This document shows positions 7,501-13,202 of a DNA stretch of 29,485 nucleotides, one piece after another. This DNA is from Candidatus Eiseniibacteriota bacterium. GTDB taxonomy: Bacteria; Eisenbacteria; RBG-16-71-46; CAIMUX01; WJJG01. The notes below the pieces were generated by a model, which saw nothing but the letters and a program-made list of their open reading frames with translations, made no database searches and was not told the DNA's origin. The first letter of the stretch is position 1. Every line of letters begins with the position of its first letter. A program made the position numbers and the translations under genes. The stretch spans positions 1-29,485 of the forward strand of contig VGIY01000001.1 in NCBI GenBank assembly GCA_016867695.1, read 5' to 3'.

Positions 7501-8609
7501 GTGAACTGCGCCACGGCTCTGCCGTCGGTTCCGGTCGTCGCCGAGGAGGTGATCGTGCCCATGACGTCCCAGACCGAGTTGCCGTTCGTGTCGGTGAAGG
7601 GATCCGTGCCCGGAGTGTAGAAGCCGTCGCCGTCGGCGTCGGTGAAGGGCTCCCCGGCGGTGAAGCGGACGAGCTTGCCCGCCAGCGGCGCGCCCTGGCG
7701 ATCCTGCACCTCGGCGGTCACGGCGACGCCGGAGAAGCCGTCGGCCCAGACCTCGACCGGCAGCGCGGCCAGGCGCAGCGCCGCGCCGACGGCGTGCAGG
7801 TCGAGGGCGAAGTCGACCGACACCGTGTCGACGGTCGCCTTGACGAAGACGCTTCCGGGCAGGATCCCGGCCGTGTAGATCGCCGTGGCGGTCCCGCTCG
7901 GACCCGTGGTCACCGGGCTCGTCACGCTGCCGTTGGCGGTCCACTCGCCGTCGGCGTCGCCGTCGATCAGAATCCGGTCGCCGTCGCTGAAGTCGCCGCT
8001 GCCGTCGAGGTCCTCGAAGAGCTCTCCGGCCGCCAGGCGCACGACGGCGCTCGCCGCGGGCGCTCCGTCGCGCGCCACCTGGATCGTCAGCTCCAGCGTG
8101 CTCTGCCCGTCCGCGGGCAGGCTCGTCTCCGGCGCGGTGACGGCGATCGCGGTGCCGGCGCCGCTCACCCCCGACGTCAGGTAGAGCGAGAGGTAGGCGA
8201 CGGCGCTGCCGGCGCCCGCCTTCAGGTCGACGCGCCCGCTGCTCGTCGGATGGCTGCGGAAGGTCGTCCGCGCCCAGCCCGCGTCGTCGGTCAGTGCCGC
8301 CGCCGGATCGAACGCGCCGGCGGCGCCCGCGCCCGCCTGCTCGAAGGGGGCGCCCGACTCGCCGAAGCGCACGGTGGCCGCGGCCACCGCCTCCCCGCGC
8401 GCGTTGACCACGCGCGCCGCCAGCTGCGCCTCGCCCCCGGGCCCCAGCAGCGCCGGGGTCGAGACGAACGACTCCAGCCGCAGCGAGCCGCCGGATGCGG
8501 AAGAGGTCGACTTCTGCTCCTCCGAACAGCCGATCGCGGCGAGGACCGCGATCAGGACGACAGCCGGCAGGCGAAGGAGCGTGTGCCGCAGAGCGCGCCG
8601 ATCGAGCAC
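4524..8609 (-). CDS. Large Ig-like-repeat lipoprotein (invasin/Big-type domains)
   Basis: A 1361-residue predicted lipoprotein made of about ten beta-sandwich modules. The best start is the GTG at 8609, six bases after AGGAGG. It gives a compact signal MLDRRALRHTLLRLPAVVLI then AVLAAIGC with the lipid-modified Cys28. Modules resemble bacterial Ig-like (Big_1/invasin) domains: each holds a D-x-x-x-N-P-V/L-x-G strand and a closing G-x-A-x-x-x-Y/F segment. Two early modules carry Asp/Gly-rich loops (residues about 199-227 and 322-349) like calcium-binding loops. Residues about 497-1148 form three copies of a two-domain unit. There is no C-terminal sorting domain, LPXTG or beta-barrel. It is probably anchored in the outer membrane or periplasm, with an adhesive or structural role. 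That function is inferred from architecture only. It is monocistronic, with hairpins beyond its stop. Confidence 0.85.
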   Translation of the reverse strand: MLDRRALRHTLLRLPAVVLIAVLAAIGCSEEQKSTSSASGGSLRLESFVSTPALLGPGGEAQLAARVVNARGEAVAAATVRFGESGAPFEQAGAGAAGAFDPAAALTDDAGWARTTFRSHPTSSGRVDLKAGAGSAVAYLSLYLTSGVSGAGTAIAVTAPETSLPADGQSTLELTIQVARDGAPAASAVVRLAAGELFEDLDGSGDFSDGDRILIDGDADGEWTANGSVTSPVTTGPSGTATAIYTAGILPGSVFVKATVDTVSVDFALDLHAVGAALRLAALPVEVWADGFSGVAVTAEVQDRQGAPLAGKLVRFTAGEPFTDADGDGFYTPGTDPFTDTNGNSVWDVMGTITSSATTGTDGRAVAQFTAGRAAGTATIYASTRDGGSALPVRLLPLPRVDRAEWAWSAGPVYANELSEATLSARLLDVNGSPIPGKSIALSASAGTVPPQAHADAEGTVTALYRAPAAPGTAWVTLAADDWSLAVPIEVLPLPALLAMDLAAEPVEICLLGAGGTDRATLSAVCLQLDGSPAPAGLPLLFEIEAGPGGGEVFEPSGAARATVLTGADGLATAVLRAGTLPGLARVRVSGGGLERALDLAVSVGPPAAISVHPDAADLASWQQTAIRATVRDAYNNPVKDGTRIFFEVDEGLITGEGGQASSPTASGLAIGLYYSLSPEPGGDGVAQIVARAEPNGVEGRTSVAIPMAGETVRVLSVAAEPAELRVAGQADADRSVLTATCSLRPGLPAPAGLPVRFEILHGPQGGEGFAGGASPITVETNTAGVAVAVLNSGTRSGPLHLRVSAGETQRDLYLGISAGPPAGVHCWPERGDCAPGDTVRIFGVIDDEFHNPVVDGTVAYFTTDRGFIYTSGGAATAPTAGGMVTAFYIALLEDTTAAYATITCAAAGGVSGQTTIQLREPATPPDPGPIARMELIPTRTEIGVAGTGATEQCGFYALCYDAENHPVGRGREVTFEIVAGPGGGEGLDGNGWGPVTRYTDDTSRASVVLSSGTASGTVLVEASAGAWAGKSAQVSIAAGPPAYISLGASPRNIRGWDVVGAEADVLAIVSDLHNNPVAEGTTIYLTCDEGIVRGWDGSLGSAVTQGGMARGTYFSGLPRLDGRVVISASTSGGGVLGTTGLISSGPPVSVAFVAPRPPVAIMADGDEELRLTVEVLDVNDNFVLAGTLVEFQTTLGEIDESAMTADGVYGSLARATLRSERLGRDYSYSVPDDGIGGTAVVTASAGLAGGHSAALEVDFLTGPAFRGKSRIEIEKQVARGGVLPFEVLIQDRYGNPLGGHVLGMSASGGGTVTPAATTDTWGVASGLFHAPASDTTCVLTVIDNDPGRGGITLRETITIQ
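5166..7121 (-). repeat. Three-fold tandem repeat of a two-domain (A+B) Ig-like unit within the lipoprotein gene
   Basis: Three units of about 206-217 residues lie at 6483-7121, 5850-6467 and 5166-5816. Domain A carries a FEI-x-x-GP-x-GGE motif and closes with S/A-x-GPP. Domain B carries N-P-V-x-D/E-GT followed by a D-x-G-x-I/F strand and an aromatic Y/F segment. A linker of 5-11 residues separates units. Divergence at the residue level is high, so these are old duplications. Confidence 0.7.
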
Positions 8610-8809
8610 GGTGGACCTCCTGGGATGCAAGGTGCCGCCCGCCGCGATCCTGGACCGCGGGCGGACAGGTCAGGTGTCTCACCGGAAGTATCGACGCGCG
8701 GCCGCCGGGTCTTGACCTTCGCGGCGGCTCGCCGAGAGTGCGCATGGCGAATGGCAACCTGCTCCGGGAAAGGCGGTTGCGGGCGACGGGGGATAGCCGC
8801 GGCCGGCGC

Positions 8810-9064
8810 CTAGGAGGCCTTGAGGCGGGAACGGGCGCGCGCGGGCGCCGCCGCGGGCGGGTGGACGGGCCTCACGCCCTCGGCGTAGGCGCCGCGCGGG
8901 CCCTTGCGCAACTCGAACTCGACGAGGTCGCCGGCGTGCAGCTCGACATAGCCGTCGGCGCGGACGCGATCGTGGCGCAGGAAGACGTCGCCTCCCCGCT
9001 GGCGGGCGATGAAGCCCCAGCCCGTCCGGTTGTTGAACCACTTGACGCGACCCTGCTCGATCAT
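8810..9064 (-). CDS. Cold-shock domain protein (CspA family)
   Basis: An 84-residue protein with a single cold-shock OB fold and a basic Ala/Arg tail. GRVKWFNNRTGWGFIARQ (residues 5-22) contains RNP1, with TGWGFI in place of the usual KGFGFI. DVFLRHDRV (26-34) is RNP2. VEFELRKGPRGAYAEGVRPV completes the barrel. Family members bind single-stranded RNA and DNA as chaperones. The tail after residue 67 (HPPAAAPARARSRLKAS) is longer than in classic 70-residue Csp proteins. The ATG at 9064 has GGAGG five bases upstream. An inverted repeat abuts this site directly. It follows the gcv operon by 115 bp, and whether it is read through from there is not clear. Confidence 0.93.
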   Translation of the reverse strand: MIEQGRVKWFNNRTGWGFIARQRGGDVFLRHDRVRADGYVELHAGDLVEFELRKGPRGAYAEGVRPVHPPAAAPARARSRLKAS

Positions 9065-9074
9065 GGCGTCCTCC

Positions 9075-9120
9075 AGCGGCGCCGCGCCTTCGCCGGAGAA
9101 CCCGCGCCGGCGGCGCCACT
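9075..9120 (-). promoter_or_regulatory. Leader hairpin touching the csp ribosome-binding site
   Basis: The arms 9075-9084 and 9111-9120 form a 10-bp stem (one G-T pair) around a 26-nt loop in the minus-strand RNA. Its downstream arm ends at the base next to the GGAGG (9074-9070) of the cold-shock gene. Cold-shock mRNAs are known for structured leaders, so a role in translation control is possible but untested. Confidence 0.35.
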
Positions 9121-9179
9121 GTGCATGATCGGCCGCCGGGCCGCGTTCATGAAGGCCGGACGCGCTCGTCGAGGCGGGA

Positions 9180-10310
9180 TCAGCTCTCGATCATCTCGAC
9201 GTTGGCGCGCGGGACGACCGCCTCCTCCCCCGCCTCGAGCCGCACCTTGAGGATGCGCACCTTGGCGCCCGATTCGACCTCGATGAGCGCCGGCGGCAGT
9301 TCGGTCACCGTGCCCAGCCGCCCGAAGTAGGGGGAGCGGATGACGCGCACGGGGCTGCCGACGCGCAGGCCCTCGGCCATGTCGAAGGCCTTCTGCTGGC
9401 GCGTGCCCTGCTCCTGCGCGGTCATCGAGATGACCAGTTCGGGGCGCATGACGCCGGCGCGGATCTGGGTCGCGCCGTTGACCGAGCAGTAGCGCCCGTC
9501 GTGCTGCCCCAGCAGAGTGAAAGTGCGCTCGGCCATGGCCATGCGGCCGAAGCCCTCGGTGACGACGAGCGTCGTGCCGAGCTGCTCGCTGCCGGTGATC
9601 GCCACCCCCAGGTCGTAGCCGAGGAAGCGCTGCAGATCGGCGGCGTCGAAGCCGCCGACCACTACGGCGCGCGCCCCCCGCTGCACCGCCACGCGCAGGA
9701 CGCGCTCGGTGACCAGGGATCCGCCGACGACCACTTTGCCGGCCACATCCCCGGCGAAGTGCTTCTCGGCCAGCTCCTCGTCGGGCGAGCTGACGGCCAT
9801 GTGCACGTCGCCGTGGGTCTCGCCGCCGATGCCGAAAATGCCCTGGATGAAGGCCCCCTCGGTGCGCACGACGACACCCTGGCGCGGGATGACCTCGACC
9901 ACCTCGCCGCTGATGTAGGCGTCGATCTGCACCGGGATCGGCGGCTCGCGGATGATCACCTGCCCGGTGACCGTCGAGATGCTCTCGATGGTCCCGTCGC
10001 AGGGCGAGAGGCAGTGCGACTTGAAGAGGCCGAAGAAGCTCTTGGCCGTGGCGATCGCCTCGCCCTTGGAGACCGCCTCGCCCTCCTTCTTGAGCATGTA
10101 GTCGAGCAGGTCCTGCTGGTGCTGTCCGAGGATGCTCGCCGCCTTGATCGGCTGGACGTTGCCGGGCAAATCGGTGCGCGCCACGATCTGGTCGGCCGAG
10201 ACCTGGTCACCCTGAGCGACCAGCACCTCGCCGGCCAGCGGCAGGCGCCGCTCCTTGAGGATCGTCGTCCAGGGCGTCACCCTCAGCCCGGGGGTGTAGG
10301 CATGCGCCAC
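9180..10310 (-). CDS. Uncharacterised protein with lipoyl-like barrel halves and a KOW-like C-terminus
   Basis: A 376-residue protein of unknown function. I chose the GTG at 10310, nine bases after GAGGAGG. An in-frame ATG at 10352 has no ribosome-binding site. Residues about 20-50 (RLPLAGEVLVAQGDQVSADQ) and 74-116 (KEGEAVSKGEAIA..., then SPCDGTIESIS) look like biotinyl/lipoyl-type barrel-sandwich halves, but no lipoylated or biotinylated lysine motif is present. The middle has a Gly-rich globular segment (VVGGFDAADLQRFLGYDLGV) with no recognised active site. Residues about 318-375 (GSPVRVIRSPYFGRLGTVTE ... VPRANVEMIE) resemble an SH3/KOW domain. There is no signal peptide or membrane segment, so it is cytoplasmic. 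It is last in the gcv operon, 55 bp after glmL, and its job is probably tied to that ATPase. Confidence 0.8.
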   Translation of the reverse strand: MAHAYTPGLRVTPWTTILKERRLPLAGEVLVAQGDQVSADQIVARTDLPGNVQPIKAASILGQHQQDLLDYMLKKEGEAVSKGEAIATAKSFFGLFKSHCLSPCDGTIESISTVTGQVIIREPPIPVQIDAYISGEVVEVIPRQGVVVRTEGAFIQGIFGIGGETHGDVHMAVSSPDEELAEKHFAGDVAGKVVVGGSLVTERVLRVAVQRGARAVVVGGFDAADLQRFLGYDLGVAITGSEQLGTTLVVTEGFGRMAMAERTFTLLGQHDGRYCSVNGATQIRAGVMRPELVISMTAQEQGTRQQKAFDMAEGLRVGSPVRVIRSPYFGRLGTVTELPPALIEVESGAKVRILKVRLEAGEEAVVPRANVEMIES

Positions 10311-10365
10311 GGTTCCACTCCTCCTCGTCGACCCTTGCGGTCGGGTTGTCATCTCGGCCGCCGGC

Positions 10366-12213
10366 TCAGGCCAGCGTGCGCGGGTCCTTGGGATAGAGAT
10401 CCATCGCCAGCGCCCACTCGGCCAGCTTGGCGATGCGCTGCTCGGGCGCCGCCGGCAGCAGGAACGGGCGCCCCCGCCCGTCGAAGATCAGCCCGACCAC
10501 GCCCCCCTGGACCGTGCGGCGCAGCGCCTTGCCCCGCCCCGCGCCGAGGTCGAAGCCGCCGGCCGGCTCGACCGTGATCTCCGCCTTCTCGCCCACGCCG
10601 AGGGCGACGCGGCGCAGCCCCCCGAAGGGCACCTCGAACTCCTCGGCGGGCCGACCGTCGGCGAAGGCGACGCGCGCCTTCATGCAGCGCGCCCCCTCCT
10701 TGGCCAGCCCCACCGCCGCCACGGCGGTGCCGAGCCGGATCAGGCAGTCGTGGACGAAGACCTCGGTGGCCGCCTTCTTCGCCGACTCGTTGTCGACCTC
10801 GGCCAACACGCCGAGTTGGGGCATCATGAAGATCGAGTCGACGGCCAGCTCGGTGACGCCCTCGGGCACGAAGGCGTCGAGCATCATCATCGCCCCCTGC
10901 ACGCGGCGCGGCGCGTGGGAGAGCGCTCCGCCGCTGCCGACCAGCAGGTCGAGCTTCATCAGGTCGATCAGCGTCTCGCCGGTCGAGGTCTGCTCGAAGG
11001 TGTCCGAGATCGTGCGCTCCTGCTGCACGCCCTTCAGCCCCACGGCCAGCGACTTGTGCTGTTCGAAGGCGAGCCGCAGCGCCTCGCGCGCCAGCGCCTG
11101 CTCGATGACCAGCTCCTGCAGCGACTGGGGGATCGTCGTCGGGCGGATCATCTTGTTCTTGATCCGGTTGCGGATCTCGTCGTCGGCCATGTTGAAGGGG
11201 ACCCAGCGCATCACGTTGGGCAGGGTCGCCTCGGCGAGGACGTTGGAGACCGAGTAGCTCATCCCCAGGTTGGCGCTGACGGTGCGGTTGAAGACATCCT
11301 CGAAGACGCTGAAGACGTCCGTCGTCGCCCCGCCGATGTCGACCCCGATGACGGTGATCCCCTCCCGCTTGGCGATCGTGTGGATGATCGAGCCGACCGC
11401 CCCGGGGGTCGGCATGACCGGAATCGGCGTCCACTCCATCAGCTTCTTGTAGCCGGGCGCGTGGGCCATCACATGCTCCATGAACAGGTCATGGATGGCG
11501 TGGCGCGCGGGCATCAGGTTCTCCCGCTCCATCGTCGGGCGGATGTTGTCGGTGATCATCAGCGCGGTCTTCTCCGCCAGCCGCTCGCGGATCAGCTCGC
11601 GCGCCTCCTTGTTGCCGGCGTAGATGACCGGCATCTGGTAGGAGGCGCCGAGGCGCGCCTTGGGGTCGGCCGCGGCGACGATCTCGGCCAGCTCGACGAC
11701 GTGGGTGGTCGTGCCCCCGTCGATGCCCCCGGAGAGCAGGACCATGTCCGGGCGCAGGTCGCGGATGCGGCGGATCTTCTCGTGCGGCAGCCGCCCGTCG
11801 TTGCTGGCGATGATGTCCATGACGATCGCCCCGGCGCCCAGGGCGGCCCGCTCGGCGCTCTCGCCGGTCATCGACTTGACCACGCCGGTGACCATCATCT
11901 GCAGCCCCCCCCCGGCGCTGGAGGTGGAGACGTAGATGTCCACCCCCTCCCGGCCCTCCTGGGGGGTGATGATCCGCTCGCCGTCGAGCAGCTTGCGGCC
12001 GGCCAGCTCCTCGACCTCCATGACCGCGTTGAGCACCCCGCGGGTGACGTCCTCGAAGGGCGCCTCCACGGTCGTCGGCGCCTCTCCGCGCACCACCAGG
12101 CGATAGCGCCCGTCGCGCAGCTCGATGAGGATCGCCTTGGTCGTCGTCGAACCGCAGTCGGTGGCCAGCACCGAGCGGATGTTCATCGCCTTCAAGTCCT
12201 GGGCAGCACTCAT
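10366..12213 (-). CDS. glmL: GlmL/MutL-type ASKHA ATPase (glutamate mutase L family)
   Basis: A 615-residue protein of the acetate kinase/Hsp70/actin fold. Phosphate-1 motif ATDCGSTTTKA lies at residues 17-27, phosphate-2 VIGVDIGGATTDVFSV at 288-303, and the adenosine-type motif LLVGSGGALSHAP at 423-435. SGGIDGGTTTHVVEL (161-175) is also typical. The family is named for the protein beside B12-dependent glutamate mutase and is thought to act as a chaperone or reactivating factor for B12 aminomutases. It is unrelated to mismatch-repair MutL. The clostridial proteins are about 460 residues; the extra length here is C-terminal. No mutase subunit is in the window. The ATG at 12213 overlaps the stop of the previous gene as ATGA, so the two are translationally coupled. 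Met10 is an alternative start. Confidence 0.87.
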   Translation of the reverse strand: MSAAQDLKAMNIRSVLATDCGSTTTKAILIELRDGRYRLVVRGEAPTTVEAPFEDVTRGVLNAVMEVEELAGRKLLDGERIITPQEGREGVDIYVSTSSAGGGLQMMVTGVVKSMTGESAERAALGAGAIVMDIIASNDGRLPHEKIRRIRDLRPDMVLLSGGIDGGTTTHVVELAEIVAAADPKARLGASYQMPVIYAGNKEARELIRERLAEKTALMITDNIRPTMERENLMPARHAIHDLFMEHVMAHAPGYKKLMEWTPIPVMPTPGAVGSIIHTIAKREGITVIGVDIGGATTDVFSVFEDVFNRTVSANLGMSYSVSNVLAEATLPNVMRWVPFNMADDEIRNRIKNKMIRPTTIPQSLQELVIEQALAREALRLAFEQHKSLAVGLKGVQQERTISDTFEQTSTGETLIDLMKLDLLVGSGGALSHAPRRVQGAMMMLDAFVPEGVTELAVDSIFMMPQLGVLAEVDNESAKKAATEVFVHDCLIRLGTAVAAVGLAKEGARCMKARVAFADGRPAEEFEVPFGGLRRVALGVGEKAEITVEPAGGFDLGAGRGKALRRTVQGGVVGLIFDGRGRPFLLPAAPEQRIAKLAEWALAMDLYPKDPRTLA

Positions 12214-12680
12214 GCCTTCTCCCCGCTCCCTCCCGGCGGCTCCGCCCCCGCGGCGGCCCCGCGCCGTGCCTTGTCCTCGGCCTGGCGGCGCTTGCGCTCC
12301 TGCTTCTCCCGCTTCTCGCGCAGGCGCAGCTCCTCGTCCAGCGCCTCGACGCGCTGGATCAGCCGTTCGAAGTTCTTCCGGTCCTCCATCAGATGGGCGA
12401 AGCGCCGGTAGCTGCCCACCGAGAGGAAGGCCTCGACGAACGGCTGCAGGAAAACGAGCGCCTGGCTGCCGACGAAGGAGAGCGGCTTGACCGACTCGAG
12501 GAAGAAGACCGCCGCCACCCCCAGGCGCATGCGCACGAGCCGCCCGGCGACGGCGTCGAGCAGCTGCTCGTCGCTCATCTCGGCCGGCGGCGCCGGCTCG
12601 CCCGGCCCGCCCGCTCCGGCGAGGCGGCCGCCCGGCGGTGCGGCCTCGAGGGGGTTGGCGGATCGCCTCCAGAAGGACAT
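12210..12680 (-). CDS. Small uncharacterised protein with hydrophobic helix and coiled-coil tail
   Basis: A 156-residue protein I cannot assign to a named family. A Pro/Gly-rich start is followed by MSDEQLLDAVAGRLVRMRLG (35-54) and a hydrophobic stretch, AAVFFLESVKPLSFVGSQAL then VFLQPFVEAFL, broken by charged and Pro residues. This looks like a membrane-associated or packed helical hairpin rather than a clear transmembrane segment. Residues about 95-140 are a charged Glu/Lys/Arg helix (RKNFERLIQRVEALDEELRL...) likely to form a coiled coil. It starts 3 bp after the upstream membrane-protein gene and its stop overlaps the glmL start, so it is made with both and probably works with them. Confidence 0.75.
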   Translation of the reverse strand: MSFWRRSANPLEAAPPGGRLAGAGGPGEPAPPAEMSDEQLLDAVAGRLVRMRLGVAAVFFLESVKPLSFVGSQALVFLQPFVEAFLSVGSYRRFAHLMEDRKNFERLIQRVEALDEELRLREKREKQERKRRQAEDKARRGAAAGAEPPGGSGEKA

Positions 12681-12683
12681 GCC

Positions 12684-13202
12684 CTACTCCCCCGCTCCGG
12701 CGGCGGGCCGCGCGCCGCCCGCCTCGCTCTTGAGACCGTGGAACTCGACCCGCTCCGGGTCGAGGCGCTCCCGGAGCCAGCTCCGCAGCTCCTCCGCGCC
12801 CGGCCCGCCCCGGGCGGGCAGGCGCAGGCGGATCCCCCGGTAGCTCTCCAGCCAATGGCGGCGCGCGAAGGGGCTGAGCGTCACCCCGTAGCCGTCGCAC
12901 CAGGCGCTGCGGAAGGCGTCCCAGGAGCGCTCGGCGCGCGAGAAGGGCTTGCGCACGATGATCCCCGCCGCGCGCAGCTCGTAGGTCGTCGGCAGGAAGA
13001 AGCTCTCCAGCGACAGGAAGAGGACGAGGAAGGCGAAGACCCCCCAGTAGGCGCCGCCCATCCAGAACCCGGTCAGGACCGCCATGGCCAGCATGAGCAG
13101 CGTCACGCCGGCGGCCACGCCGCGGCGCTCGGCCGCCGGGTGCGTCCGCCAATCGAGGCCGGCGGGCTCTTCCCGGGCCTGTTGGGCGCTCTCGGGCCTC
13201 AT
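12684..13202 (-). CDS. Two-TM membrane protein with possible PH-like domain
   Basis: A 172-residue protein. Two adjacent hydrophobic segments (about 29-48, GVAAGVTLLMLAMAVLTGFW, and 50-68, GGAYWGVFAFLVLFLSLESF) form a membrane hairpin. A soluble part follows: TTYELRAAGIIVRKPFSR, then ERSWDAFRSAWCDGYGVTLS and WLESYRGIRLRLP. The pattern y-x-L-x-x-x-GI-x-V followed by a W-x-x-F turn resembles bacterial PH (DUF304-like) domains on two-TM proteins. This assignment is tentative. Its ATG overlaps the gcvPB stop as ATGA and its stop is 3 bp before the next gene. It is therefore locked into the gcv/glmL operon, although a membrane protein has no known place in glycine cleavage. Confidence 0.75.
   Translation of the reverse strand: MRPESAQQAREEPAGLDWRTHPAAERRGVAAGVTLLMLAMAVLTGFWMGGAYWGVFAFLVLFLSLESFFLPTTYELRAAGIIVRKPFSRAERSWDAFRSAWCDGYGVTLSPFARRHWLESYRGIRLRLPARGGPGAEELRSWLRERLDPERVEFHGLKSEAGGARPAAGAGE

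Noticed and set aside
4524..8609. Type IX secretion cargo, suggested by the PorV-family neighbour
   Set aside because: The protein has a lipobox and its C-terminus (ETITIQ) shows no sorting domain. Co-occurrence is not evidence here.
4524..8630. TTG start of the Ig lipoprotein at 8630
   Set aside because: The GTG at 8609 has AGGAGG six bases upstream and gives a tight lipoprotein signal. The TTG start would place this ribosome-binding site inside the coding region.
8712..8733. Plus-strand TTGACC in the gap between csp and the lipoprotein gene
   Set aside because: It points the wrong way for all genes present and has no convincing -10 or gene downstream.
10366..12213. DNA mismatch repair MutL
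   Set aside because: The name is shared, but the motifs are those of the ASKHA family (DCGSTTTKA, VDIGGATTD), not the GHKL ATPase of mismatch repair.
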